In this document: piece after piece, positions 1 through 8,365 of the stretch
How the letters are laid out: every line of letters begins with the position of its first letter
Position numbering within the stretch: the first letter of the stretch is position 1
Assembly (NCBI RefSeq): GCF_005116475.1
Contig: NZ_SWBO01000013.1
Span: 35,842-99,841, forward strand
DNA: 64,000 bases
Direction: 5' to 3'
Source: Pedobacter cryotolerans
GTDB lineage: Bacteria; Bacteroidota; Bacteroidia; Sphingobacteriales; Sphingobacteriaceae
The notes under the pieces: model-generated
Database searches by the model: none
What the model was told of the DNA's origin: nothing
Seen by the model: the letters and a program-made list of their open reading frames with translations, nothing else
Position numbers and translations under genes: made by a program

Positions 1-221
1 GTTTTACCAGAAGATTCTGGTCCATATATTTCAATCACACGACCTTTTGGTACACCGCCAATACCTAAAGCAATGTCTAAGCTAATTGATCCTGTAGAAA
101 TCGAATCGATTGCTTCAACAGGAGCATCGCCTAATTTCATAACAGAACCTTTTCCGTATGATTTTTCTAATTTATCTAATGTTAATTGTAGCGCTTTTAA
201 TTTTTCTGCGTTTGGGTTCAT
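1..221 (-). CDS. recA: RecA recombinase, N-terminal part (runs off window start)
   Basis: The first 73 codons read MNPNAEKLKALQLTLDKLEK and onward, through a motif with KSYGKGSVM, then SISTGSISLDIALGIGGVPKGR, and end inside the Walker A box GPESSGKT. This is the standard start of bacterial RecA, the ATP-dependent strand-exchange protein of homologous recombination and the LexA co-protease of the SOS response. The ATG at 219-221 fits the family start. The rest of the gene lies before base 1, so no C-terminal feature can be judged. No LexA-type operator was recognised in the 109 bp before the gene. The neighbouring nth gene is on the same strand. Confidence 0.95.
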   Translation of the reverse strand, partial: MNPNAEKLKALQLTLDKLEKSYGKGSVMKLGDAPVEAIDSISTGSISLDIALGIGGVPKGRVIEIYGPESSGK

Positions 222-330
222 TTTGTAATTCTCTAAGTAAATAAATAGATGTATCGGCTAATAATCAAAATCGTAATGCTAATAACTTTAGCAAACATAT
301 TAATTTTAATTTGATTATTGCAAATAATAT

Positions 331-1011
331 TTAAACTATTTTAATAAATTTATCAACATCACTAATATTTTTAGTTTTATTGAGCTTTTCGTAATATTTA
401 CAAAAGCTGGTTAGCTCACAAATACTGCATTTTGGGCTTCTGGCTACACACACATAACGCCCATGTAAAATTAACCAATGATGCGCCATTGCAATGGTAT
501 GTTCTGGTAAATTTTTCACCAAATCTCGCTCTACTGCTAAAGGAGTTTTACCAATGGTTAAACCTAGCCTATTGGCAACTCTAAATACATGCGTATCCAC
601 TGCCATAGCTGGTGCATCATAAACTACAGATGCAATTACATTTGCCGTTTTACGACCAACACCTGGCATTTTTTGCAACAAATCTACATCAGAAGGCACT
701 TCATTGTTAAATTCATTTACCAACATATTGGCCATGCCAACCAAATGTTTGGCTTTATTATTTGGGTAACTTACGCTTCTAATATAATCGAAAACAATAT
801 CTGGTGTGGTGTCTGCTAAAGCGTTTGCATTTGGAAAACGCTGAAAAAGCGCTGGTGTAACTTGGTTAATTCTCTTATCAGTGCATTGAGCCGACAAAAT
901 TACGGCAACCAACAATTGATACGGATTATTGTAATGTAATTCGGTTTCTGCATTGGGCTGCTTTGTGGCAAAGTGTTTTACAAAATGTTGATAGCGTTCT
1001 TTTTTCAGCAT
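331..1011 (-). CDS. nth: Endonuclease III (DNA glycosylase/AP lyase)
   Basis: This 226-residue protein removes oxidised pyrimidines from DNA and nicks the abasic site in base excision repair. The helix-hairpin-helix MPGVGRKTANVI (residues 115-126) contains the catalytic lysine K121, and the aspartate of AVDTHVFR is D139; these match K120 and D138 of the E. coli enzyme. The C-terminal 4Fe-4S cysteines are spaced C-x6-C-x2-C-x5-C (CVARSPKCSICELTSFC). The reading frame stays open upstream to 1119, but the extension is Lys/Arg-rich and unlike the family, so the ATG at 1009-1011 (MLKKERYQHF) was chosen. Length and motifs are complete. Confidence 0.93.
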   Translation of the reverse strand: MLKKERYQHFVKHFATKQPNAETELHYNNPYQLLVAVILSAQCTDKRINQVTPALFQRFPNANALADTTPDIVFDYIRSVSYPNNKAKHLVGMANMLVNEFNNEVPSDVDLLQKMPGVGRKTANVIASVVYDAPAMAVDTHVFRVANRLGLTIGKTPLAVERDLVKNLPEHTIAMAHHWLILHGRYVCVARSPKCSICELTSFCKYYEKLNKTKNISDVDKFIKIV

Positions 1012-1308
1012 GTACAAATATAATAGGATGTAAAATAGCATATATTTTTTTGAAGCGCAATGGCTGTGCCTTTTTTTAATGTTGGTCCCGCTTTTCGCTT
1101 TACTTCGTGTCCGCTTCAATCGGGGCTAAATTGCTTCTGCCTTTGCTAACAACCGCAACTATGCGCATAAACCTGCGTAAAATAAACCTGAACGACGTGG
1201 AAAGCCCCGAATTCGCCTTGGCGAAAAGGGCTTGAAACAAAGTGCAGGACTGACGATAATCTTTGCCACTGCAACTGATTTTCATAAAATTATGATCTAA
1301 ATATTACT
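1012..1308. repeat. Intergenic region with dispersed-repeat sequence
   Basis: This gene-free stretch is visibly G+C-richer than its surroundings between about 1080 and 1285. It contains CGCTTTACTTCGTG (1096-1109), whose reverse complement recurs at 23015-23028 in another intergenic space. An open frame (1100-1285, minus) crosses it but has no recognisable protein character, so it is read as a non-coding dispersed repeat. The function is unknown. Confidence 0.5.
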
Positions 1309-2262
1309 TTATCTAATTTCTTTAACCAGGTTATCACACTCGGCAAAGGCATTATATATAAATTTATTTCTATGCTTTTCGCCTTGTCCGCTAAAAGAAA
1401 CCGATTTTTTAATTAAACTTTGCATCCAATTTTTGGTTTGCTCGCAATAGTTTCGGTCTTCAGTTTTTAAGTAATTAAACGTGTTAAATCTGTTGTAGCA
1501 AGCTAAGCTGCCATTATAATCTACCAAGTAAGAAATACTTCCTAATACATCGCAATTGTACCAGTTAAAAGTATGCTCAGGATCTATAGTTTTTTTACTG
1601 CTAATGGCATACATATTTATGTCGGTTAAACAATAGCGCACCTGTTCAATAATAAGTAAGGCTAAATCTTTGTCGATATAGCCGGCTTCAAAAGCATATC
1701 TAATCTGTTCAATTGTGCCATGAACAGTGTCTTTAGCCCAAATTTCTGTGCATGGTATTTCTAAATATATTTCGTTAAGCTGTTTAGAAATCGTAATTAT
1801 TTCTTCGTCAAATGAGCTGGGGTCAAATTTGGTTGTGGTATTCATTGCACTATCAGACCAAAAGAATAATTTAAAACAAGTTAGTTCTGGGTATTTGAAA
1901 AAATGAAATAACGGAATGTCATCTGTAGTAATGGTGATGTGTTTTTTGCTGCTTTTTTGAATTTGCTTTAAATTTTTATGTAAATCTTTTAAATACAGCA
2001 ACATATTAGGTATTTCTTGATCTACACTTAAATAATCGAAGCTTACTGTTGGCAATTGATCTGGCTTGTAAATAAAAGGAACGCCAAAATGATCAGACAG
2101 TTTAATGATCTGCTGTAGGTTTAATTGGCTATTTCCGCGGATTTTTTTGTAGGCTTCGTTAATAGTTATCGATAAAACCTCAGCAATACTTTGCGCCAAA
2201 TTTTGATATGGTGGTATGGCTAGTTTAACTTGCTCAAAGTATTTTACCTGTAAATTATCCAT
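1309..2262 (-). CDS. Helix-turn-helix protein of unknown function, probable transcriptional regulator
   Basis: The 317-residue protein starts with a helical segment (about residues 15-62: LAQSIAEVLSITINEAYKKI, then LNLQQIIKLSDHFGVPF) that reads like a Cro/XRE-type helix-turn-helix. The remaining roughly 250 residues are rich in aromatic and acidic residues and show no signal peptide or membrane segment. Similar one-HTH cytoplasmic proteins are common in Bacteroidota, but the ligand and targets are unknown. It is monocistronic on the minus strand, with 207 bp separating it from the divergent gene at 2470, which it could control. The exact family was not recognised. Confidence 0.55.
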   Translation of the reverse strand: MDNLQVKYFEQVKLAIPPYQNLAQSIAEVLSITINEAYKKIRGNSQLNLQQIIKLSDHFGVPFIYKPDQLPTVSFDYLSVDQEIPNMLLYLKDLHKNLKQIQKSSKKHITITTDDIPLFHFFKYPELTCFKLFFWSDSAMNTTTKFDPSSFDEEIITISKQLNEIYLEIPCTEIWAKDTVHGTIEQIRYAFEAGYIDKDLALLIIEQVRYCLTDINMYAISSKKTIDPEHTFNWYNCDVLGSISYLVDYNGSLACYNRFNTFNYLKTEDRNYCEQTKNWMQSLIKKSVSFSGQGEKHRNKFIYNAFAECDNLVKEIR

Positions 2263-2469
2263 CTAATAATATTTTATAAAGTGAATTTATAAAATTTTAA
2301 CCGCATAAAAGAATTTTTATATCCTATGAATAATTTTAAATGATGTTTTATTATAGATTTAAGTTAAAAATTATCTTTTAAAGAGTTAAAGTAAGATAGG
2401 TAAGTATTTTAAAGATTATACGTTATTTTTAACCTCATTATTTTTGGTTGTCAATTAAAATCAGCTAAA

Positions 2470-3051
2470 ATGAAAACAAATAAAATTATACTTACAATAC
2501 TTTTGCTACTATCTCTTGATAATATTTTATTCGCACAAAAAGGAGAAGTTTCGGAACTTAACAATTTTTATTTTGGTTTCGAAATAGGAAAATCTAAAAC
2601 TTACGATAATTATGCGCAAGGCGGAGTTTGGCTTCAAATGGATCATCATTATTTTAAAATCTCTATGAGTAGCGCTAGCGATAATAGAAGTGAGGAACAG
2701 CGGTTGCTTAAAGGTGATGAAAACGAAAGTTATATTAAAACCCCTGGTTTGGCAGATTTGGGTTTGATGTATGGGAAAACTTACTTGATTTTAAAGCATC
2801 ATCAACTACAATTTGGATCAGGTGTATCTGTAATTACGCAAACCATTCCAGATGTGGAGTTTAACAACAATAAACAGCCATATCACTTAGAAAGATTTAA
2901 AGAAAAAGTTACAGTTGGTTTGCCTGTAGAATTAAAATATGTATATGTGTTTAAAAAAGGTTTTGGTGTTGGTGCATCTTGGCGTGCAAATGCAAACTCT
3001 TTTGATAGTTATGGGAACTTTACTGTTGGTTTATCAATGGGGTTATTTTAA
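2470..3051 (+). CDS. Secreted, predicted outer-membrane small beta-barrel protein
   Basis: The product has 193 residues. Residues 1-22 form a signal peptide ending LLSLDNILFAQ. The mature part consists of alternating polar and aromatic strands (FYFGFEIGKS, VWLQMDHHYFKISM, LADLGLMYGKTYL, VTVGLPVELKYVYVF) with a C-terminal aromatic residue (GLSMGLF), as expected for a small outer-membrane barrel. No enzyme motif is visible. It is transcribed away from the HTH gene at 1309-2262. The function is unknown and the barrel assignment is inference from strand pattern. Confidence 0.6.
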   Translation: MKTNKIILTILLLLSLDNILFAQKGEVSELNNFYFGFEIGKSKTYDNYAQGGVWLQMDHHYFKISMSSASDNRSEEQRLLKGDENESYIKTPGLADLGLMYGKTYLILKHHQLQFGSGVSVITQTIPDVEFNNNKQPYHLERFKEKVTVGLPVELKYVYVFKKGFGVGASWRANANSFDSYGNFTVGLSMGLF

Positions 3052-3212
3052 GTATCAATTATTTTTAGAAGAAAGTGAGTGTTTCAAAACAATTTTAACG
3101 ATAAAGTTTAATATTATGGAGGCTTAATAAATTAAATATTAACTGATAAATATGCATATTGTTTAATATTTAACCTCAGTTATTTCAAATAGATTGACTT
3201 AATAAATTTAAT

Positions 3213-3548
3213 ATGGAGCCTGCCACGCCTTGGGTATTATTTGGATATTTTGATATTTTTCTTCTATTCCTTTTAATTACAATTAATATTATAATTTGGA
3301 AATTTAATATATTGAAAAGGGTGACTTGGAAAATTTCGATTCCGATGGTTTTATTAATTTTTTTCTTTTTTCCTGTGATGTCAACCCAAGTGGAAGTAAA
3401 TAATGTATATAACCATTTCAAAGTTGTAGATGGATTTAACCTTTTGTACATTTGGTTTCGCTGGCCTACATGGTGGATTTTAGGAATAATTGAAATGATT
3501 GTTTTTGTAAAAATAGTAAGAACAAAAAACAAGCTAACTATTGACTAG
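3213..3548 (+). CDS. Small hypothetical membrane protein
   Basis: This is a 111-residue protein with about three hydrophobic segments: residues 8-29 (LFGYFDIFLLFLLITINIII), 43-56 (IPMVLLIFFFFPVM) and 85-104 (WWILGIIEMIVFVKIV). The order of the hydrophobic stretches, the charged loops between them and the ATG following an A-rich leader favour this frame over the overlapping minus-strand frame (3185-3532). It ends 16 bp from the convergent stop of the lipoprotein gene at 3565. No family was recognised and no function is proposed. Confidence 0.5.
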   Translation: MEPATPWVLFGYFDIFLLFLLITINIIIWKFNILKRVTWKISIPMVLLIFFFFPVMSTQVEVNNVYNHFKVVDGFNLLYIWFRWPTWWILGIIEMIVFVKIVRTKNKLTID

Positions 3549-3564
3549 TGTCGAAATTTGAATT

Positions 3565-5202
3565 TTAACCTCCATCCTTTTTCACTCTCTTCAAAACCAT
3601 TAAACTTAGTGGGTTCATCATGTAACCACTTATATTATTTTGTAGCATTACTACAGCTTGATCGTACAAAATGGGTACAACAGAAGAATGTTCCATTACC
3701 ATGTTATCCATTTGGTAGTACAATTCGTAGCGTTTTTTAGCATCACTTTCGTAATAACTCTGCTCAAAAAGTCTGTCGAATTTATCGTTAAAATAGCCTG
3801 TGTAATTTGGGCCAAAGGGCACACGATTTTTTGAGTAAAATACAGAAAGATAGTTTTCTCCATCAGGATAATCTGCAATCCATGAGCCTCTAAAAAAGTT
3901 CACTTCGTTTTTTGACATCATATCTCTTAAACTTGCACTCGGACTTACATCTACTTTGGCTTTTATGCCAATGTTTGCCAATTCGCCTTGTATAAATTCT
4001 ATCAAATCACGGTAAGTGGTGCTAGTGCTTAAAGTTACCTCGGGCATACCTTTTCCACCTGGAAAGCCTGCTTCTTCTAGTAATTTAGCAGATAACTTTG
4101 GGTTGTAATTATAGCCTTTAACTCTTGTGCTATCAAAACCCGGCATCCCTTTGGGTAAAAAGCCGCTTGTTGCTGGTGTGCCAATGCTGTTTCTTAAATA
4201 TTTAATTAGCTTGGGGCGGTCTATGGCGTAGTTAATAGCTTGTCTAACTTTCTTTAACCTAAGAGGAGACTTTTTAACTAAAGTTTTAGAAGTGTCGACC
4301 AGAATGCCCACGTATTCTGTGCACAAATAAGCTCCTTTTTGCAATTGAAATTTGCCTTTGTATTTGCTGGTCATTTTGCCGCTTTTTGTTAAAATATCAT
4401 CGCGATAACTGCCATCAACACTGTTAAAAAAATCTAAATCTTTTTTAATAAAATTCATAAAAGCACTTTGCTTATCGCTAATAAAAGTAACTTTAACTGC
4501 ATCTAGATAAGGCAGACGTACATCGCCATCTTTTTCCCAATAATTCTCGTTTTTTAGCAAAACTAAAATTTCATCTTCTTTCCAAAACTTAAATTTAAAT
4601 GGCCCGGTTCCCACAGGGTGATTTCTAAAATCTTTACCATAATGTTCTACCACTTCTTTTGGTACTACAGAGCAATATTGTGCAGTTAATAATTGCATAA
4701 ATGCCGGAAATGGCTTTACCAAAGTGATTTGAAAGGTTGTGTCGTTTAAAGCTTTAAAACTACTGGCATCTTTTACCTTATCGCTAAAAATCCAGCCGCC
4801 AGAAGAAGCCACTTTTGGATCAATTAATCTAAAAAAACTATAGGCAAAATCATCAGCAACTACCTTTCTGCCTTTGCCATTTTTAAATAAAGGATCATCC
4901 TGAAAAAAAACATCGTTACGCAGCTTAAAAGTGTAGATTAAATTATCATTAGAGATTGTCCAGTTTTTAGCGATACAAGGAACGGTATTTAAAGCCGAGT
5001 CTACTTGCACTAATCCATTAAAAATTTGGTTAATCATCCAAATTGCATTTTGGTTTCTGGCAAAAGCCGGGTCTAAAGAAGTTACATTTTGGTCTAAATT
5101 GATGTTAAATACTTTTTTGTCATCATTATTATCTTTTTTTTGGCAAGAGAGCAATGTAATTAAGCAGCAAACACAAAAAATATCTTTTATAATTGTACGC
5201 AT
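3565..5202 (-). CDS. ABC-transporter peptide/solute-binding lipoprotein (OppA-like, SBP_bac_5)
   Basis: The 545-residue product has a lipoprotein signal with the lipobox LLSC (Cys20). A family-5 solute-binding fold follows, with the typical motifs NLDQNVTSLDPAFARN, IFNGLVQVD, WTISNDNLIYTFKLR, VVADDFAYSFFRL, VGTGPFKF, AINYAIDRPKLI and LLEEAGFPGG. Such proteins capture oligopeptides or similar solutes for an ABC importer. No permease or ATPase genes are adjacent, so the partner is elsewhere or the protein works alone. The frame is open to 5229, but the ATG at 5200-5202 places a clean signal peptide first. It is divergent from the gene at 5247, 44 bp away. Confidence 0.85.
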   Translation of the reverse strand: MRTIIKDIFCVCCLITLLSCQKKDNNDDKKVFNINLDQNVTSLDPAFARNQNAIWMINQIFNGLVQVDSALNTVPCIAKNWTISNDNLIYTFKLRNDVFFQDDPLFKNGKGRKVVADDFAYSFFRLIDPKVASSGGWIFSDKVKDASSFKALNDTTFQITLVKPFPAFMQLLTAQYCSVVPKEVVEHYGKDFRNHPVGTGPFKFKFWKEDEILVLLKNENYWEKDGDVRLPYLDAVKVTFISDKQSAFMNFIKKDLDFFNSVDGSYRDDILTKSGKMTSKYKGKFQLQKGAYLCTEYVGILVDTSKTLVKKSPLRLKKVRQAINYAIDRPKLIKYLRNSIGTPATSGFLPKGMPGFDSTRVKGYNYNPKLSAKLLEEAGFPGGKGMPEVTLSTSTTYRDLIEFIQGELANIGIKAKVDVSPSASLRDMMSKNEVNFFRGSWIADYPDGENYLSVFYSKNRVPFGPNYTGYFNDKFDRLFEQSYYESDAKKRYELYYQMDNMVMEHSSVVPILYDQAVVMLQNNISGYMMNPLSLMVLKRVKKDGG

Positions 5203-5246
5203 CAGTTTAGGAATAGTATTTTTGCACAAATTAATAAATAATTAGG

Positions 5247-5702
5247 ATGTCTTTTTTAAATGACCTGATAAATTCAGAAAATGATGAAGTTTTACGCGAA
5301 GAATTGCAAGAGCGATTAGATATTGTTTCGCATAAAATTAAATTTATGGATAAGGTTCCGGTAGTTTGTTTAGATACCAACAACATGCAAAATTTGTTGT
5401 TGACTGAAGAAATTAATGCTGCAGGAGGTGTTTTTACAGCTGATGTTTTGGGTGCAGTTTATATTATTTATTACCAAGAAGGAAAATCTTTAAATGATTT
5501 AATGCGTGAAGTGCCATCTTTAATTGATGCAGAATGGCCTGCAGTTAAAAATGGTAGGATAGTTTTGTTAAATGATAATGCTGATAAACAACGCAATCCA
5601 TCAAATGCGGTTTCATTGATTGAAGATTTTGCTGAAATGCTGCATCCTGGCTATTTTATTTTCGGTTACGAAGGCGATAAGTGGATTAGGTTTGGAGTGT
5701 AG
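5247..5702 (+). CDS. BtuF/FhuD-like binding-domain protein without signal peptide
   Basis: This 151-residue protein has no export signal. Residues 35-125 resemble one lobe of periplasmic cobalamin/siderophore-binding proteins: VPVVCLDTNNMQNLL, then GAVYIIYYQEGKSLNDLMREVPSL, then WPAVKNGRIVLLND, followed by a helix ending AEMLHPGYF. In canonical proteins this pattern is the C-terminal lobe. Here it stands alone and appears cytoplasmic, so it cannot act as an ordinary transport component; a cofactor-related or scaffolding role is possible but unproven. Four bases after its stop codon a block of 8-bp tandem repeats begins (5706-5816). Confidence 0.6.
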   Translation: MSFLNDLINSENDEVLREELQERLDIVSHKIKFMDKVPVVCLDTNNMQNLLLTEEINAAGGVFTADVLGAVYIIYYQEGKSLNDLMREVPSLIDAEWPAVKNGRIVLLNDNADKQRNPSNAVSLIEDFAEMLHPGYFIFGYEGDKWIRFGV

Positions 5703-5705
5703 GTT

Positions 5706-5816
5706 AGTTGGAAAGTTGGAAAGTTGGAAAGTTGGAAAGTTGGAAAGTTGGAAAGTTGAAAGTTGGAAGGTTGGAAGGTTGGAAGGTTGGAAGGTTGGAA
5801 GGTTGGAAGGTTGGAA
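5706..5816. repeat. Octanucleotide tandem repeat (AGTTGGAA / GGTTGGAA)
   Basis: Read directly, there are six copies of AGTTGGAA, one 7-base AGTTGAA, one further AGTTGGAA and six copies of GGTTGGAA. The two unit types differ by one base and occupy separate halves, which suggests expansion from two founder units. The tract lies between convergent genes, just after the stop codon at 5700-5702. An open frame runs through it but is only translated repeat. Confidence 0.95.
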
Positions 5817-5906
5817 GGGTCTAGAATTTTAGAAATGCAATTTAGTGTAATCTGTTAAATTTTAACCTGCCTATCAAAAGATAAATTTTTATCAAACTTG
5901 AAGGGG

Positions 5907-5951
5907 AATCTCGCATCTCGTATCTCACTTCTCACATCTCATATCTCACAT
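5907..5951. repeat. Low-complexity TCTCATATCTCA-type repeat
   Basis: The segment consists of near-repeats of an 8-9 base unit (ATCTCGC, ATCTCGT, ATCTCAC, TTCTCAC, ATCTCAT, ATCTCAC). Similar tracts occur next to two other genes, at about 12445-12475 (opposite strand) and 27473-27507. Confidence 0.7.
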
Positions 5952-6473
5952 TTAGTACGCCACAAACTTCTCTATCTGCTGCCCAACAAATTTGAAGGTA
6001 TCTTCTTTAATTAATTGGTCGTTTTCATCTAACTCTGTTTTAATGTTTGAAATATGGATACGCAAAGGCATCACATTTAAATGCAGGTAAGCACAAACTC
6101 CATTAAAATGTTCAATGCCACGTATGTTGCCGTATTTGCCAGATGAAATACCCACTAAACAAGCCTTTTTATCATAAAAACTTTCTGGAAAAGAACAAGC
6201 ATCAATAAATGTTTTTAAAACACCCGGAAAGCTGCCGTTATATTCTGGTATTACAAATAAAAATTTTGTTGTTTTAGTTACGATATCCTGAAATTTTTGA
6301 AACTCCTCACTTCGTTTTCCATACAAATCAGATTCAATTAAGTTGGCCGGTAAATCTTGTAAATTGATAAGTTGAGTTGCTAAACCCTTATCGTTAAGTT
6401 TTTGTTGATAATATTTCGCGACTTTTAACGTATTACTTTGCAACCTATTGGTGCCTGAGATAATGGTAACCAT
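5952..6473 (-). CDS. NADPH-dependent FMN reductase family protein (flavodoxin fold)
   Basis: The 173-residue protein belongs to the NADPH-dependent FMN reductase/azoreductase-like family (PF03358). The FMN phosphate-binding loop is SGTNRLQSNT (residues 6-15), and the isoalloxazine-contacting motif PEYNGSFPGVLKTFIDA sits near residue 76. Family members reduce free flavin or quinones in the cytoplasm; the physiological substrate cannot be read from sequence. The ATG at 6471-6473 gives the usual short N-terminus before strand 1. It is convergent with the gene at 5247 and divergent from parA. Confidence 0.85.
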   Translation of the reverse strand: MVTIISGTNRLQSNTLKVAKYYQQKLNDKGLATQLINLQDLPANLIESDLYGKRSEEFQKFQDIVTKTTKFLFVIPEYNGSFPGVLKTFIDACSFPESFYDKKACLVGISSGKYGNIRGIEHFNGVCAYLHLNVMPLRIHISNIKTELDENDQLIKEDTFKFVGQQIEKFVAY

Positions 6474-6652
6474 GCTTAAAAAATGTTAATAAGATGTTTA
6501 AAACACGTGGCGCTTTGCTAGTAGAATTAGGTTTAAGTTTGTATCTTAGCTAATTGTTAAAAAGTGCTTGTTTTGTACAAAAATAGCATTTTATTTGCCA
6601 AAATAATGTAAAATAAAGTCGAGCTTAGCTCAGATGATTTTTAATAAGATAC

Positions 6653-7456
6653 ATGAGTAAAATTATTGCTTTAGCAAACCAAAAAGGAGGTGTAGGTAAA
6701 ACTACTTCGTCTATAAATTTAGCTGCCAGCTTAGCGGTGTTAGAATACAAAACACTTTTGGTTGATGCAGATCCGCAGGCCAACTCTACCTCTGGTATAG
6801 GATTTGATCCACGGAATATTAAAAACAGCATTTACGAATGCATCATTAATGATGTTGATCCGCTAGATGCGATTGTGAAAACCGAGACACCAAACTTAGA
6901 TTTATTACCCGCCCACATTGATTTAGTTGGTGCCGAGATTGAGATGATCAATTTAACTAGCCGCGAATATAAAATGAAAGCGGTTTTGGAGAAGGTAAAA
7001 GATCAGTACGATTTTATCATTATCGATTGCTCACCATCTTTAGGCTTAATTACAATTAACTCATTAACAGCTGCCGATTCTGTAATTATACCAGTGCAAT
7101 GTGAGTATTTTGCACTAGAGGGGCTGGGCAAGTTGCTTAACACAATTAAAATTGTTCAAAATCGTTTAAATCCAGAGTTAGAGATTGAAGGCATTTTATT
7201 AACCATGTACGATGTGAGGTTACGTTTATCAAACCAAGTTGTAGAAGAAGTTAAAACGCATTTTCAAGATTTGGTTTTTGATACGATTATACAGCGTAAT
7301 ACCCGTTTAAGTGAAGCGCCAAGTTATGGTGTATCGGTAATTATGCATGATGCAAATTGCAAAGGAGCTATCAATTATTTAAACTTAGCTAGAGAAATTG
7401 TTCGCAAAAACGGTTTGGTAACCGAAGAGCAAGATGTAACTACGGCAACCCTATAA
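6653..7456 (+). CDS. parA: Chromosome-partitioning ATPase ParA (Soj)
   Basis: The 267-residue ParA/MinD-type ATPase has the deviant Walker A KGGVGKTT (residues 10-17), the A' motif LLVDADPQANST, and the Walker B FIIIDCSPSLGL. It forms nucleoid-bound ATP dimers that move ParB-parS complexes during chromosome segregation. parB follows after 9 bp, the usual operon order. The ATG at 6653 gives the canonical MSKIIALANQKGGVGKTT start. No parS-like 16-bp palindrome was recognised in the window. Confidence 0.95.
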   Translation: MSKIIALANQKGGVGKTTSSINLAASLAVLEYKTLLVDADPQANSTSGIGFDPRNIKNSIYECIINDVDPLDAIVKTETPNLDLLPAHIDLVGAEIEMINLTSREYKMKAVLEKVKDQYDFIIIDCSPSLGLITINSLTAADSVIIPVQCEYFALEGLGKLLNTIKIVQNRLNPELEIEGILLTMYDVRLRLSNQVVEEVKTHFQDLVFDTIIQRNTRLSEAPSYGVSVIMHDANCKGAINYLNLAREIVRKNGLVTEEQDVTTATL

Positions 7457-7465
7457 ATTATTTAG

Positions 7466-8365
7466 ATGACATCTTTTCAGCGAAAAACAGGTTTAGGAAA
7501 AGGATTAAGTGCACTTTTAGATGATAATGATTCTGTTCATCCTCAAAAAAACCAACCCGATACTTTAGCGCAAACTGCACAAATTGGTAGCATAAGCGAG
7601 GTAAATATTAGTGATATTGAAACCAATCCTTATCAACCTCGTCATGAGTTTGATCAAGTTGCACTCAATGAACTATCTGAGTCGATTAAAGTGCAAGGAT
7701 TAATACAGCCAATTACAGTTAGAAAACACGGTAATAAATATCAATTAATTTCTGGTGAACGTAGGTTAAGAGCTTCAAAATTAGCTGGTTTAACACAAAT
7801 ACCAGCCTATGTCCGTACAGCGGATGATCAGCAAATGCTAGAAATGGCATTAATTGAGAATATCCAACGTGAGAATTTAAATGCCATTGAGGTTGCTTTA
7901 AGTTTTCAGATGATGATTGATGAGTGTAACCTAAAGCCAGAGCAATTAGGCGAGCGAGTTGGCAAAAATCGTACTACGGTTAGCAATTACCTTCGATTGC
8001 TTAAATTACCACCAGCAATTCAGGCTTCTATTCGCGATGGTAAAATTTCTATGGGTCATGCTCGTGCTTTAATTAGTGTAGAAGAGCAGGAGAAACAGTT
8101 GTTCATTCATCAAGAAATTTTAGATAAAGGTTTATCTGTTCGTAAGGTTGAGGAATTGGTAAGAAGCATCCACCATGTGCAAGTAAAGCCAAAATCGGCC
8201 CCTGCCGGAATATCTTTTGAATACCAAAAATTACAAAAAGATTTGGCTTCTAAATTTGCAACCAAAGTAAAGTTAAAGGTGAATGACAATGGCAAAGGAG
8301 CAATAGAAATTCCTTTTGTATCTAATGAAGATTTGAACCGAATTCTTGAACTTTTAGATTGGTAA
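7466..8365 (+). CDS. parB: Chromosome-partitioning protein ParB
   Basis: The 299-residue protein begins with GLGKGLSALLDD, typical of the ParA-contacting N-terminus. The ParB/Srx CTPase domain follows (ISDIETNPYQPR near residue 50 and the box LISGERRLRASKLAG near 93), then a helix-turn-helix (QLGERVGKNRTTVSNYLRLLKLP, about 155-178). The C-terminal region is the dimerisation part. It binds parS, spreads as a CTP clamp and activates ParA. It is cotranscribed with parA, and its stop overlaps the downstream start (TAATG at 8363-8367). Confidence 0.95.
   Translation: MTSFQRKTGLGKGLSALLDDNDSVHPQKNQPDTLAQTAQIGSISEVNISDIETNPYQPRHEFDQVALNELSESIKVQGLIQPITVRKHGNKYQLISGERRLRASKLAGLTQIPAYVRTADDQQMLEMALIENIQRENLNAIEVALSFQMMIDECNLKPEQLGERVGKNRTTVSNYLRLLKLPPAIQASIRDGKISMGHARALISVEEQEKQLFIHQEILDKGLSVRKVEELVRSIHHVQVKPKSAPAGISFEYQKLQKDLASKFATKVKLKVNDNGKGAIEIPFVSNEDLNRILELLDW

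Noticed and set aside
1100..1285. Open reading frame of 61 codons on the minus strand
   Set aside because: It lies in a G+C-rich stretch sharing sequence with another intergenic region, and has no protein-like composition; treated as repeat.
3185..3532. Minus-strand 115-codon frame
   Set aside because: It mirrors the membrane protein gene at 3213-3548, whose hydrophobic segments and context are more convincing.
5706..5816. Repeat array considered as CRISPR
   Set aside because: Units are 8 bp without spacers and no cas gene is nearby.
5620..5832. Plus-strand frame through the octanucleotide repeat
   Set aside because: Its second half is only translated tandem repeat and the first half overlaps the gene at 5247 in another frame.
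6474..6652. Search for a parS site before parA
   Set aside because: Only CACGTG is present, without the flanking palindrome arms of a parS site.
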